A DNA stretch of 64,000 bases, taken from Anthostomella pinea (taxonomy: Eukaryota > Ascomycota > Sordariomycetes > Xylariales > Xylariaceae). The notes below the pieces were generated by a model that was not told the DNA's origin, did no database searches, and saw only the letters and a list, made by a program, of their open reading frames with translations. This document shows, in pieces, positions 1 to 12,190 of this stretch. A program made the translations under genes and the position numbers. The stretch lies in NCBI GenBank assembly GCA_963556695.1, contig CAUWAG010000004.1, forward strand, positions 1,798,001 to 1,862,000, read 5' to 3'. How positions within the stretch are numbered: the stretch's first letter is position 1; each line of letters opens with the position of its first letter.

Positions 1-699
1 CTCTTCGTTCAGTGAAATTGGCAGTGCCCGATTCGGACATGTAAGCGTCGAAGAGGCATAATCCCGCTATATACATAGGTACATCAACCAGCATTGTATA
101 TTTGTTTATCGGTGCTACCCACGCAGCCAAGAAACTGGACAAACTCCATTCCGCCCACCGTGACATGGACATTAAACACCACCAAAAGATGTATCGATCC
201 ATCGCACCACTCAAGTGATTGGTCTCTCCAGATTTGGCTCTGTCTCTCTGGATTATCTGGTCAGAATAGGGACGCGGCCAGGTCTTATTACAATTTACCG
301 GAGCTACCGGGACTGCCAGGTCATGTTCATCTCGATTCTCCGCGACAATTGAGCCAGCAGACCTGGTTAGCAAGGGCTATCGTGCAGGTGGCCACTCCAC
401 CGAATTGCCCTTGAAGCATCGCTAAAATCAGGTGACTTTGCTAATTATTCCGTATCGTGTCCCGAATCCCGGTAGGCGGCAGGATCTGGAGATGTCAGCA
501 ATCCCTCAGCTTGGCTCCACTCTATGAAGATGAACCCCTTATTAATAAAAGGTAGCGTGCGTCCGCTCCCCGAGCTCACAAGGCTGGGCGGCTCTCTCAT
601 TCCTCTAGAAGTCCCAAGTCGGAATCACAGTAAACTCGAGGCCGGATAGATACCTTACCCTACGTTAACAAGTTGCACGTATTCAGCAAAGGGCCCAAA
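1..699. other. Intergenic, no gene recognised
   Basis: One open frame covers 94-414, but it starts at TTG and its translation has no domain, signal or biased composition. I see no tRNA, repeat or conserved motif. The last part is presumably the promoter of the gene starting at 700. Confidence 0.5.
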
Positions 700-2127
700 A
701 TGGCGCGGACCAAGACGCCCAGGAAGGCAAAGGCCGCCAAGCCATCGTCGCCATCATCAGCATCAGCAACAGCATCAGCATCATCCAAGACCTCGCGGCC
801 GCTCACGGGGCTATACGTCGCCATCTTCGCCGCCATCTCGGGCCTCTGCCTGTGGATCATGCGCATCGAGACGGTCCTGGCCGACGTGCCGGCCAATTTC
901 ATGCCGCAGGTCGAGGCGGCGCGCTACGACAACGGCCTGCCGATGCGCACGCGGTACACCGGCGTCGCGGCCCTCGACGACACGTTCCGCTACCTGGTGC
1001 TGTCGTTCATCGCGGGCCCCGCGGGCTGGGACGACGGCGTGCGCCTGCAGCAGATCCATTTCTTGGTCAATTTCTTTGCCGTCGTTTGCGTGTGGAATGT
1101 CGAGGCGTGTCGGCGGCGGAACGCAGGGAGGCTTATTAGTTAGTGAGTTACTCCCTTCTCCATCTCCATCTGCATCTACATCCACATGATCAACATGCTC
1201 GCCTGTGATACAAAAATGTCACATGGTCGATATGGTGTAATCTAGAAGAACAAGTCCACTGACAACCCGCCCAGCACGGCCATCTTCGCATGTTTCTACC
1301 AGACCGTAGGCGGCGCCGTCATCATCCCGCTCTACTACCTGGCCTACACGCTCAGCTCATCGAGCAACGCATACTACACCTCCGGCCGCGAAGTTGCCCT
1401 GCCCTACGCGCGGGGCCTGCTCTTCGCCGCCGTCGTGGGCTACCTCGTGCCCACCATCGCCCTGTACATCCCCTGGTTCAGCTTCGAGACGACGCAGCTG
1501 CTCACCATGGTCTGGCAGCCCGCCCCGCTCTTCGTCAACTTGCTGCTCTTCCTCTCGTCCCTCATCCTACCCTCATCCTCATCCTCATCCCCATCCACCT
1601 CTTCCACCACCACCTCATCCTCATCTTCCACCACCCCCTCCAAGCCCAAGAAAAACGCAGACATAAAGCACCTCAAGCGCCTTTATCTCATCGCCGGCCT
1701 AATCAGCGCCCTAACCCACCTCACCACGCTCTACTTATCCCTAACCTCATCCCCCTCCAACCCTTCACTCGCCCTCCGCCGCATCTTCCTGCCCTCTACC
1801 ACCTCCCGCCGCGACAGCACCGTGCTCGGGCTGCACTACATCTTCCAGGTGGACTGGTGGGGCATCTTCGCGCCGACGCTGCTGTGGGCCTGGGTCGCCG
1901 TGTGCGACGTGATGCGCATACTACTAAAGCCAGCCGGCGGCGACAAGAATAACCACAACAACAATGCGTCGTCGCTGCTGGCCGCGGTTTATATCGCCTG
2001 CGCGACCGTCGTGCTAGGCCCGGGGGCCGCGCTCGCGCTGGTGTGGAGCTGGAGGGAGGACCGGCTGGCTATGATTGAGGATGGGGTTCGGGGCACGATT
2101 CGGAAGCCCAAGCCCAAGTCGGCGTGA
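700..2127 (+). CDS. Multi-pass integral membrane protein, unknown function
   Basis: Two exons, 700-1142 and 1275-2127, joined by an intron that starts GTGAGT at 1143 and ends CAG at 1274. This junction restores one frame of 431 residues; the nearer AG sites at 1245 and 1248 would give stops. I start at the ATG at 700, in an AAAATGGCG context, because the open frame upstream has only a TTG. The N-terminus is basic and Ala/Ser-rich (ARTKTPRKAKAAK). It is followed by hydrophobic helices near residues 37-53, 103-130, 155-175, 195-215, 225-240, 270-290, 325-345 and 370-395. A Ser/Pro/Thr low-complexity linker, encoded by TCATCC-type repeats at about 1561-1650, separates two groups of helices. Short neutral membrane proteins of this layout occur across Pezizomycotina, some beside biosynthetic clusters, but no such cluster is visible here. 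The function is unknown; the gene model is fairly secure. Confidence 0.75.
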
Positions 2128-2674
2128 GCGGGTGCGCAAACAGTCGAGATGGTGGTTTGCATATATACCTCACTCAGGTAGCTGGCCACTCGGACTGAGG
2201 TTTTGATCTACCTATGGATTGGGCTTGCCGCAGTGAGCCTCCAGGTCGCTGCTTACTCACTGTACTGCGATATATTCATTTATCGGCCTGAGTGATATGC
2301 TCGGGATCGATCCCCGCAGTATCAAAGACTGAGTCGAGGCGCCTGGGATCAGGGATGAGTAGGAGTGATATCCGGTCTTTGTGAAGGAAAACACAGTGCT
2401 CCAGGTGTTATGAGTCAGTGGGAGCCTTTCAGAGGGAAGACCGCGGAGGTGATTGCAACAACAGTAGCACTCGATCCAAGTGTATTCATGCTCGTAATTG
2501 TACATAGCAATGCAACCTTATCCCTACTCCTACAACCATGCCCAACTCCGTACCCTTGAGAACATCCAGTAACCGAAACAATAACGGCGAATTATGCATC
2601 ATGAAGACCCTTCATTCCGTCGCCCATTATATCTACTCCCTCATCGTACTCGACGAATGATTACCAAACCGCCA
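2128..2674. other. Intergenic, convergent 3' ends
   Basis: This separates two convergent genes. Open frames here are short and without features. It probably contains both 3' untranslated regions; I recognise no specific element. Confidence 0.5.
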
Positions 2675-4851
2675 TCATGCAAGGAAACTAGCACCCACAC
2701 CACGACGATCTCGCTTCAAGGGCGAGAAAGAAGCAGTGCCGGCAAACGCGTTCCTCTTAACACCAGCGAGCGCCTTGCCCACTACTCTCTTGCCGCCGAG
2801 CAGGACCTTGGGCGCCGGCTTGCGCGCGGCTGGTGCTTCGCCCTCTTCTTCGTCGAACAGCGTCTTGGTAGAGCCGAGGACCTTGCGCTTCTTCTTCTTG
2901 GGCGGCTCGCCGTTCAAGCTGGAGGACGTGCTCTCGTCCTGCGGAAGAGTGAAATTGAACTTAACAGTTGTCGTTCTTTCCGCGGGCACTTTGGCGACGG
3001 GCAGATTCTCTTGGTTTTCGACAGGGGCCTCCTCGGCCACCTTCTCAAGACTGCCCTTGGCTTTGACGGTCTTCTTCGTGGCCGGTTTTGTCAGTGCGTT
3101 CTTTTTGGCGGATGGTGCCTCTCCAAGTACTTTCTTTGGTCTACCACGGGTCTTTGGCTGGGGCTGGGGCTTCTCGTCCTCATCTGGAGCAGCAGCCGCA
3201 GGGTCGCGCTCCACCGGATCGGCCGAGGCGTCCACAGGAACTGTCGTGGTGGCTTCGACGACTTCGGTCACTTGCTGTGGCCCAGTAATATAATCATTTG
3301 ACGCTCCCTCGTCTGTGTCGGGTGCGTCGTCCGACATGACCCTGGTGCGGTTCAGGAAAGGCGTTATAGAGAACGCTGACTTTTCACCGACAAGGGTAGG
3401 CTCGAAAGGTCGCTTTTTGAAGGCACGTCTGCCCTTCGTGGTGTCCTCCGCTCCCGGTGTTTGAATTTCGATATTCGTGAAGTCATCTGCCGCTATTTCC
3501 TGAGCTTTCCTCTTACGGAAGGCCTGAGACTTAGCATTTGTCTTCGTGTTCTCGTCGGACCCTGCAGAGCGTGAGAGTTGTTGCTGGGCTTTGCGAAGAT
3601 CCGCTTGGCACTGCTTCAGCTGTTCGTGAGTCTCTCGCGCTTTTGTCTTGATCTTCTCGAGCTTCTTTGTAAGCTGTTCGGTATGCGCGTCCGCTTCAAC
3701 AGCAGCTGTCTGGCTGTCCTGGCGAAGCTTCGCGTTCTCCTCCTGCAATGCCTCCAGGTCGCTTTGTAATTGCTGCAGCTGGGCACGTAGCCCATCCTCT
3801 TCGGCAGTGTTGACCTTGACCTTCTGCGACTTCTTGGATGCTCGGGTCGCGGCTTGTAGCTCTTCCTCTATTCTCTCCTTGTCTTCTTTCTCTTGTCTCA
3901 GCTCCTTTTGAACGTCCTGTAGTTTCTTACGAAGATCTGCCTCCAATTCGCGTGTGTTGTCCTGCTCCTGTAGAGCAAATTGACGTGTGCGCTTCTCCTG
4001 TTCAAGCTGGTCTTCCAGTCTCTCCCGTTCGGTTTTCTCGGCGGTCAATTTCTTCTCCATTTCTCGTAGCTTCTTTCGGAGCTCGTCCTCGACCCGGTCG
4101 TTGCTTTCGCGTTTCTGCATAGCTCGCCTTGTTGCCTTCTTCTCATTTGCCAGCTCGACCTCGAGGGTGTTGACTTGGCGCTCGAGCGCCAGCTTCTCGG
4201 CAAGGGTTTCTTGTTGGTGATTGACTTGTGATCGTAAGTGCTCAATCTCTGGCTTCAAGACAGCCAACTCGCGACTGAGTGAGAGCTTTTCCGAGAGTAG
4301 GTTGGTCGAGTCTTGGGTCATGTTGTTCATTGATTGGAGCTCTGCCTGGATTAACAGGTTAGGAGCTGGAGACTGAATCGCACAAAGTGGGAAAGTGGTG
4401 ATGGCATACCTTCAGATTTTTGTACTCTCTTTCCTGCTTACGTAGCTCTTGTTCCTGTGAGCGGACTACTTCCATTTCGGCCTCAATCCTCGCGCCAAGA
4501 TCATCGCACTGAGCAGTAAGCTTCGTATTCGTGTCCATGTTAAGTTCCACTTGATCGCGCAATGAGGTGTTCTCGTCTCGTAGCAACAGGATTCGTAGTC
4601 TCAGTCGACGGATGTCCTCATCTTTGACCAGAATATGGGCCTCGCCCGCGTTCTGCTGGTGTTTCATCTCGAGATCGTGCAGTAACTGTGTGCGCTACAC
4701 AAAGCAGAAGTTAGTCTTGACTAAAGTATCATAGACAGTGACAGGGGCACCCTTAGGTTTCTCTGATGTGCTCGCAGGTCTGAGAACGTACCTCGTCGGC
4801 GTCCATGTTCGTTTGTCCACGGCCCGTGGTGGCCTTTGCAGTCCTACCCAT
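2675..4851 (-). CDS. Nuclear-type coiled-coil protein with basic C-terminus
   Basis: Three exons on the minus strand: 4851-4792, 4694-4410 and 4345-2675, all phase 0. Donors are GTACGT and GTATGC; acceptors are TAG and CAG. They give about 671 residues. Residues 20 to about 390 are almost continuous heptad-rich coiled coil (runs such as LRKKLREMEKKLTAEKTERE). The C-terminal 280 residues are Pro/Lys/Ala-rich and charged. They contain an AT-hook-like GRPKK, NLS-like KKKKRKV, and a short conserved-looking end (SFSPLKRDRR). Such an architecture fits a chromosome- or spindle-associated scaffold. Monopolin-like (Lrs4/Mde4) or other kinetochore/condensin accessory proteins are possible, but I cannot assign a family by eye. 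Exon boundaries are well supported because each junction keeps the heptads in register. Confidence 0.8.
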
Positions 4852-5503
4852 TGTGACAGACGCGTGTCTAGACGTAGAGAAAGCGCGTCAAAGATGGATA
4901 CTGGGCGACTACGAGGGGAAAGAGTCGTGTAAAACAAATCAGTGAAGATCGCTTGAGCTCGACTGGGAGCATGTGGTGTATGTGTGGTCCGTGTCACCTG
5001 GTGGTTGGTCCAGAGCAGATGGATGGGCATTGGGTGGTTGACTTGGAGGAAGCGGCATGTTTGTGGGGGAGTTGGCGATGCGGATCCAGGTCAACAAGAT
5101 ACCCTTAACGGTTTAGCGCAGACGGGACCCTTCCATCTTGAGCTCTGACCACACATCGGGCCGCCTAGCACAAATTCCGACTCACGGGGATCCACCTTAG
5201 AGTGGGTTCCGTGTCTGCATAGACCCGATGCTTACAAGCAGTACCTGACCAGCTGGCAGCCAAGTGGTTAGAGCTGTCAAGAAACTGGAGCTTGCGACTC
5301 CGAAACTCGTCAGCTCATTCAATCATTCAATTGAGGCCACCTCTTGAAATCCAAGCTTCAAGCTGGACTCGTAGCCAGCCTCGACCCCCGACGATAACTT
5401 CAATTTTCCCGCCCGCCGATCGTTCAATGCGAATAGACAGTAGTCCACCCCTTGGTTCTTGACCGTACACTCACTCACCGGACTTTCGTTCAAGACCGCC
5501 ATC
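4852..5503. promoter_or_regulatory. Bidirectional promoter region
   Basis: This lies between the start of the coiled-coil gene on the minus strand and the start of the OST3/OST6 gene on the plus strand, so it must carry both promoters. I see no clear TATA box. Reading frames here are short and featureless. Confidence 0.5.
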
Positions 5504-6663
5504 ATGCGCTGGCTCCCGGCCTTGCTGTCCTTCGCCCTGCCCTTCGGGGCCCTGGCCGCCAAGAAGTCGCCCTCAGTCGACCGATTTCAGGAATTCCACA
5601 CCAAAGCTGTGGCATCCTCCCCGATAAAGCTTGCCGACAATTCCTACAAGAAGCTCACGTCCGCCCCTCGAGACCATTCCGTTGCTGTTCTTCTGACGGC
5701 CCTCGACGCACGATACGGCTGCCAGCTCTGCGGCGAGTTCCAGCCGGAATGGGATGTACTTGGCAAGAGTTGGGTCAGGGGCGACAAGAAGGGCGAATCT
5801 CGGATCATCTTTGGAACGCTGGACTTCGCTGACGGCAGAGATACCTTCCTCTCTGTATGGCGTCCTAAACACAAGCTTTGTGGCTGCGTTGCTGATTCTC
5901 TCTACTACCTATAGCTCGGCCTGCAAACTGCTCCGGTGCTCCTCCTCTTCCAGCCTACCACTGGGCCCCATGCCGTGCCGGCCGCCGACCCTATCCGTTA
6001 CGACTTCACGAGCGGGTAAGTAATCATATAGCCATGTTGGCTTGGATCGATACTAAGCAGTATAAAGCCCCCAATCCGCCGAGACGGTCTATGCATGGAT
6101 CGCCCGTCATCTACCGGACCGCCCGCATCCCCCGATCTACCGGCCAGTCAACTATGTGGGATGGGTGGTTACAATTGTCAGCGTCCTCGGCATTGCTGGT
6201 GCTCTCTTCAAGCTCTCGCCGTGGATCCTGCCCGTGCTCCAAAACCGCAATGTGTGGGCGGGTCTGAGCTTGATTGGTATTCTCCTCTTCACCAGCGGCC
6301 ACATGTTCAACCAGATTCGAAAGGTTCCATACGTATCCGGAAATGGGAAGGGTGGCATCACTTACTTTGCAGGCGGCTTTCAGAGCCAATTTGGACTTGA
6401 AACACAAATTGTGGCTTTCATCTGTGAGCAATGCCAACGCGCTTATGCCCTTCCAATTCCGCTGCTAACGTAGATTAGATGGCCTTTTGTCTTTCGCCGC
6501 GATTTCTCTAGCCATAAAGGCCCCAAGGACTCGGGACACGAAACTCCAGCAGATCATGGTTATCGGCTGGGGTCTCGTCATGGTCATCACGTACAGCTTC
6601 TTGATGTCCATCTTCCGAATCAAGAATGGCGGTTATCCATTCAAGCTCCCTCCCTTCATGTAA
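5504..6663 (+). CDS. OST3: Oligosaccharyltransferase subunit OST3/OST6
   Basis: Subunit of the ER oligosaccharyltransferase complex that helps N-glycosylation by holding substrate proteins through a thioredoxin-like disulfide exchange domain. Four exons: 5504-5854, 5915-6015, 6068-6423 and 6479-6663, ending at TAA. Introns begin GTATGG, GTAAGT and GTGAGC. An N-terminal signal peptide (MRWLPALLSFALPFGALAA) precedes a lumenal thioredoxin fold. Its active-site CxxC reads CQLC, about residue 74, in ARYGCQLCGEF. The family-typical LGLQTAPVLLLFQP follows the first intron. Four membrane helices then follow, with NYVGWVVTIVSVLGIAG first and the conserved FNQIRKVPY between helices. The C-terminus ends GGYPFKLPPFM. 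Length, about 330 residues, is normal. The downstream 2 kb is gene-poor. Confidence 0.95.
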
Positions 6664-8652
6664 AGTACAGCAGACACCCCGGAAGGATTGAGCATGTGAT
6701 GCCGCGGCAGACTGGTGATCAGTCGGAAGAGCTTCACAAAGCGACTCACGACAACGCGAATGTAGATTATGACTCGGAGGTTTCCGTGACAGACGAATAG
6801 AGAGCTGAGAGTCGTGCAAAAAGGATTCTAGCATTTCCCTGTACCAGCACTGGCACTGGCAGTCTACTTGGGATTGCTGCAACGCCGACATAATATCGCT
6901 TTCCAATCAACACGTGTGAAGGCAGACCGATGATTGCGCTTGGTCTAGGCCGGTCCAGTCAATGCCACTGTCGCCGTCGATGACCTGTGATTGTATGGCA
7001 AAAGACTTCGCCCGCGGGCTTAGGACGTACAGTCAGCCGAGGGCATGTTGCAATGCGCTGATTACATATGCCTATTGGAGGAATTCAAGGGGTGATGGTT
7101 GCATTCGGAGCATATGTGCCAGTATCAGTTCTCAACGAACACACAGGAGGCAGGATCGTCGAGGGGTGACTGCTCAATCTCGGTTTCGACACATGATCTC
7201 TCCCATCCCGCATCAACTGTCGATCCGTTGCCACTGCAGTTATTACTTCGGCGATACTGTGTGTGCATTCCAACTTTACTCGGATAGTTCCCGAAGCATT
7301 GGACAGATCTGCAATCTGCCATATTGCTTTTCGCCTCAGGTTCCTTGGGTAGCAGTCTCTTTGATGAACAACTTCCAAGATGTTGCATTTACGGACTTTG
7401 CAGTCGCAGAGATGGGGTTCTTATTCTGTCACACTAGCGAATGCATAGGTAGGCACTTCATTTCCTTGACAGTGAAAAGCATGGCGGCCTGGTATGTGGC
7501 TTCTTGGTAGTCCTGGCTCGTCACTCCTGAAAGAGATGGTCTGCTACGGCCAGTCGTTTGGCTGGTCATATGACTTGTGACACATAGATGACCCCAACCA
7601 TCTTCCTCTTATGTCCATTCGGAGCCTCGTTCCGAGCCATGGCCAAAGGTGGCGAACTCACGCGGTTCACGACGGAAAAACTCTCCTTTCCTGCTGTCAT
7701 TGGCCACCATGTTGTCGACCTCCCAATTCGGGAGTTGAGGCTTTAGCCGAGGCCGTGATTTGTTGACCCAGACGGCAACCTTGCGGCTAAATAGTCCGTA
7801 CACCCGTTGTCCTAATGGGCTGTCTATGATCTTCGTTTCACCTAACGAGCCGTTGAGCCATACATGATGTCGCCTCACGTCCCCTTTCATCAAAGGAATG
7901 GTACCTTGCTCCTCTTGGCTCGATCACGCCTTGGCACTGCCCACTGGTGATCGCCTCCCGCTTAGATGAGGAAGCAATCTACCATATAGCAACCTGCTTG
8001 ATATGCAGAAAGCTTGGCATATCATACTCAACCTCGAGTGCGTCTAGATGTGCGGGGGACCTTCCCCAGCCACTGGCCCCTTTCATTACCGCCCGCAAGC
8101 TTTCTCCCACGGGAGGCCTACTCCACATGACTTGCAGCCGTCCGATACCTCCTCCGCCGCAGCCTACCAGAAGGCTTCATCACCTAGGACCCGACGTTCT
8201 TCAAGCTCGCCTCGCAAGGAACCAGGAGGCTCCGGCTAGGCCAAGCCGACAGGGCCCAAGGGCGCTGCATGACCGAGTATAATGGGATATTAAACTACTC
8301 TGGCGTGCTCTTCCCCACACGAAGCCAATAGACCCAGACGGAAGACTACACGAGACGATCTTGCCCAGCGGGGACCCCGCAGACTTGTCCCCGTGGCGGA
8401 GTTGCATATGGCAGTGGCCCTGCTCGGAGTCTACATACCGAGATCTGTCGCGGTGTTCACGGGCCTGGTTCCTGATTGCCACCTTGGTGCAGACGAAGAG
8501 AACACCTGCGTAGATGTCAGCTACTTGGCGTGCCTCTGTCTGCTCGGATGGGTGTGTATAAGAGGTAGACAGGTCCCTGTGTCGGCAAACTCCCTTCCAC
8601 CACCTCACTCGCTCCTTACAGCTCACATCATCTACCCTGGGTCGAATCGAAT
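6664..8652. other. Long intergenic stretch, GH6 gene promoter at its end
   Basis: Frames at 6962-7510 (plus) and 7609-7893 (minus) begin with ATG, but I recognise no domain, signal peptide or compositional support, so I do not call them. A TATA-like TATAAG at 8557-8562 lies about 95 bases before the GH6 start codon and may be its core promoter. The rest shows nothing I can name. Confidence 0.45.
8557..8562 (+). promoter_or_regulatory. Putative TATA box of the GH6 gene
   Basis: TATAAG sits in GTGTGTATAAGAGG, about 95 bases upstream of the ATG at 8653. The spacing suits a fungal core promoter with a short leader. It was identified only by sequence and spacing. Confidence 0.35.
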
Positions 8653-10042
8653 ATGAAGGTCACTCAGACTACTGCGGCGCTCTTCGCCGCCGGCGCCACC
8701 GCCGCGCCTTCGGCCAAAATCCAATCCCGGGCTGCCTGCTCGTCGGCGGTCACGCTCGATGCCACCACCAACGTGTGGGACTCGTACACGCTGCACCCGA
8801 ACAGCTTCTACCGCGCTGAGGTCACCGCGGCCGTCGCGAACCTGAGCGACGCCAGCTTGTCGACGGCCGCCGCCAAGGTCGCCGACGTCGGTAGCTTCCT
8901 GTGGCTGTGAGTTCGAAGGACAGCCAGACTGGGCGCAAAATTGTGACTAACAAGGGGACCAGTGACTCCATCGCGAACATCGCCAAGTTCGATGACGCCG
9001 TTGCCGACCTCCCTTGCGAGAACATCCTCGGTCTCGTCATCTACGACTTGCCCGGCCGTGACTGCGCCGCCAAGGCCTCGAACGGTGAGCTGGCGGCTAC
9101 CGACATCGCCAAGTACAAGACCTCGTACATTGACCGTATGTTCAACTCCAACCTTTGTTTATCACATCCAGCATGAGGCATTTTTCTGACCTTGATACAG
9201 CCATTGTCGCCAAGATCAAGGCCAACCCCAACTCGGCCTTCGCGCTCCTGATCGAGCCCGACTCCCTGCCCAACCTGGTCACCAACAGCGACCTGGCAAC
9301 CTGCCAGGCCGCCGCATCGGCCTACGAGACGGGTGTCGCGTACGCCCTGACCAACCTCAACCTCCCCAACGTCGTCATGTACGTCGACGCTGGCCACGGA
9401 GGCTGGCTCGGCTGGGACGCCAACCTCGCGCCCGGCGCCGCTGAGCTCGCCAAGGTCTACAAGGCCGCCGGCAGCCCCGCGCAGGTCCGTGGCTTCGCCA
9501 CCAACATTGCCGGCTGGAACTCATTGTACGTGACCACCACGACCGCAGCACCCTGAGAAATGTGGGGGTTCCTATGACGCGTGGAAGTAGTGCTGACACT
9601 CTTTTCTTCCTCCTCACACAGTGACCAGACCCCCGGCGAGTTCTCCGGCACCTCGGACGCGCAGTACAACTCGTGCCAGAACGAGAAGACGTACATCTCG
9701 AAATTCTCCGCTGCGCTCAGCAGCGCGGGTTTCCCGACGCACGCCATCACCGACACGGGCCGCAACGCCGTCACGGGCCTGCGCCTCGAGTGGGGTGACT
9801 GGTGCAACGTCAACGGCGCCGGGTTCGGCGTGCGACCGACGAGCGACACGGGCGACGAGTTGACCGACGCCTTCGTCTGGGGCAAGCCCGGCGGCGAGTC
9901 CGACGGTACTTCCGACACCACCGCCACGCGCTACGACTCGTTCTGCGGCAAGGACGACGCCTACAAGCCCTCGCCCGAGGCCGGCGCCTGGAACCAGCCC
10001 TACTTCGAGATGCTGCTCAAGAACGCCAACCCGGCCTTCTAG
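8653..10042 (+). CDS. Secreted GH6 cellobiohydrolase, no cellulose-binding module
   Basis: Glycoside hydrolase family 6 exo-cellobiohydrolase, which releases cellobiose from non-reducing cellulose ends outside the cell. Four exons (8653-8906, 8963-9135, 9201-9525, 9622-10042) sum to 1173 nt and give 390 residues. A signal peptide occupies roughly residues 1-18. Both GH6 signatures are present. YDLPGRDCAAKASNGE holds Asp118, equivalent to T. reesei Cel6A Asp175. LLIEPDSLPNLVTN holds the catalytic acid Asp163, equivalent to Asp221. The C-terminal block EWGDWCNVNGAGFGVRP ... VWGKPGGESDGTSD contains the third conserved Asp. The mature protein starts almost directly with the catalytic domain: there is no CBM1 and no Ser/Thr/Pro linker. 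It is therefore a single-domain enzyme, unlike T. reesei Cel6A. Confidence 0.95.
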
Positions 10043-10930
10043 ATAAGCATGTCTGTCTCGAGAGAGGAACGCGCGGCGCGACCCCCTAGTAGCACTTGCT
10101 GCTTTGCGGATTTCGCGCAGGCGAGAGAGGGGGGTTGGTGAGAGAAAAGGGGGGAGGCGCGGAACCTGGTGTTGCGTCGCATTGTATCTGGCGTCGTCGT
10201 GCAGCTGGTTGAACCTACCTTACCATGGATCGACGCGTCTTTGACGATTGGACCAAAGACTGGCTACTCGGACTGACGGTGTCGCTCACTACTTTTCACG
10301 TCTCGTGTAGTTGGATTCGACTGTATATAGCCTTTGCAGTACATACATACATATATGTTTCCTTTCCTGCCACCAAAACTCCCAAACTCCAGATCGGATC
10401 GTGAGTGTGAGTGACGTTGTTGATGAGGCTCGTTGACCAAGCCCACTTTGTCCCCGTTTTTACGAGAAGACGGGAGTGCCGGAACTTAAGCTACGATGTT
10501 AGCGGGCGGGTATCGGGCCGTAGATGTGATAATAGGGTCCTAGTCTTCCTGCTTCAACTACTAGAGGATCCTTTAGTATTGTCTTCCTTGAAAATTCTCG
10601 GGTTGGTGGTGGTTTCGTCATTTCCTTGGTTGCAGTTGATCGTGATGAGACGTCCAGTCGTTGATTAGGCAGTTAGGCTCGATTGCCATGGTTTGGTACT
10701 GATGACTCAGCTACCACCGGATTGGGGGAAGAAACGTGCGACCTGATGCGCTGGGCAGGTACTACTACTACCTCGATTCCCTCTATTCGGGATTGATTAA
10801 AGCTCTCAAACCCGTCCGCATCTGGTCCAACAGTCGTTACATTACCTACCTCCTACATAGGTACCTACATTCTCTCCGCGAGTTGTTTATGACCGTAAGA
10901 CAACGGTAACTACGTCCCTACCTATCCCAA
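10043..10930. other. Intergenic between GH6 and transporter genes
   Basis: Contains the GH6 3' region and the transporter promoter. A short ACATACATACATAT run lies near 10340. Nothing else is recognised. Confidence 0.5.
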
Positions 10931-12190
10931 ATGGCTGCACAACAATACCACCACCGGTCAAGCGACGCGAGCAGCAAGCAGCAGGATGCACCAAAGCGAC
11001 GACGGACACGCGGTAAACCGCCCACGGGCTTCCTGGCCCGGCTGGAGCACTTCACCTGGGCCAACTTCACCTTCCCGATGAGCACGGGCGGTCTGGCCCT
11101 GATACTGGCAGAGCAGACGCAGGGGTACACATTTCACGGGCTGCAGACCATCGGCAAGGTCGTCTACATCTTCGACCTGGTCATCTTCAGCCTCATCTGC
11201 GCGGCCATCACCTACCGCTTCGTCAAGTTCCCGGGGACCCTGCGCGCGTCCATCACGCACCCCACCGAGGGCTTGTTTCTCAGCACGTCGACGCTGAGCC
11301 TGGCGTCCATTATCGCCGGCATGGCGCGCTACGGCATCCCGGCCGCCGGCGTCGGGCCCTGGCTGGTGCGCGCGTACATGGTCCTGTTCTGGGTCTACTT
11401 TGCGCTCACCTTTTGCATCGCCGTCGGCCAGTACGTCTTGTTGTTCACGTCCGCGCAGCTCAAGATCCAGGACATGACCCCCGCGTGGGACCTGCCGATC
11501 TTTCCGTTCATGCTCTCGGGGACCATCGCGGCCGTGGGCGCCTCGCTGCAGCCGGCGTGGTCGGCGCTTCCTATGATCATTGGCGGGTTGACGGCCCAGG
11601 GACTGGGCATGCTCGTCTCGGTGCTGATGTACGCGAATTACGTCCGGAGAATGATCCAGTACGGCTTCCCGTCGGCTAACTCCCGGCCGGGTATGTTCAT
11701 CGCCGTCGGGCCGCCGGCATTCACGAGCCTCGCGCTGATGGGCATGGCGAGCGCCTACCCGGAGCACCACGCCTACTTCGGCGCCGACGCCCTGACCGTA
11801 CAGATCCTGCGTGTCATCGCGACCATGACGAGCGTCTTCATCTGGTCTCTCAGTCTCTGGTTCTTCTGCATCGCCGTGCTCGCCAACCTGGCCGTCTGGC
11901 GGCAGCTGAGCTTCCGCCTCAACTGGTACGCCTTCGTGTTCCCCAACGTCGGGTTCACCATCACGGTCATCCTCATCGGCAAGGCGTTCGACAGCCGCGC
12001 CGTCAAGGCCGTCGGCAGCGCCATGACCATCCTCATCGTCGCGACGTGGATCTTTGTCGTCTGCTGTCATGCGAGGGCTGTTTGGAGACACGACATCATG
12101 GAGGATGGCAAGGATGAGGATGTTTACGCCGATGAGACGGACCATCGCCATGTCAAACCTGGTGGACATGACCCGGAGAAGCAGGCTTGA
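10931..12190 (+). CDS. TDT-family transporter, Mae1-like (C4-dicarboxylate/malate type)
   Basis: A single-exon gene of 419 residues with about ten hydrophobic helices, the usual plan of the tellurite-resistance/dicarboxylate transporter family (TehA, SLAC1, Mae1, Ssu1). The entry motif LEHFTWANFTFPMSTGGLALIL, followed by YTFHGLQTIGKVVYIFDLV, matches the Mae1 (malic acid permease) branch better than the Ssu1 sulfite-pump branch. Ssu1 proteins begin their first helix differently (FHPAWF-type). The hydrophilic N-terminus is basic (KRRRTRGKPP). The C-terminal tail is His/Asp-rich and cytosolic by the positive-inside rule. The likely role is uptake or export of C4 acids at the plasma membrane; the exact substrate is inferred. 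Confidence 0.85.
   Translation: MAAQQYHHRSSDASSKQQDAPKRRRTRGKPPTGFLARLEHFTWANFTFPMSTGGLALILAEQTQGYTFHGLQTIGKVVYIFDLVIFSLICAAITYRFVKFPGTLRASITHPTEGLFLSTSTLSLASIIAGMARYGIPAAGVGPWLVRAYMVLFWVYFALTFCIAVGQYVLLFTSAQLKIQDMTPAWDLPIFPFMLSGTIAAVGASLQPAWSALPMIIGGLTAQGLGMLVSVLMYANYVRRMIQYGFPSANSRPGMFIAVGPPAFTSLALMGMASAYPEHHAYFGADALTVQILRVIATMTSVFIWSLSLWFFCIAVLANLAVWRQLSFRLNWYAFVFPNVGFTITVILIGKAFDSRAVKAVGSAMTILIVATWIFVVCCHARAVWRHDIMEDGKDEDVYADETDHRHVKPGGHDPEKQA

Noticed and set aside
94..414. 106-residue open frame
   Set aside because: Starts at TTG, has no domain or coding texture, and lies in promoter-like DNA.
811..1185. Minus-strand frame over the first membrane-protein exon
   Set aside because: Antisense shadow of a GC-rich real gene.
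6962..7510. 182-residue frame between OST3 and GH6
   Set aside because: ATG start but no domain, no signal and no splice support; overlapping minus frames are equally open.
7609..7893. 94-residue minus frame
   Set aside because: No features; length expected by chance.
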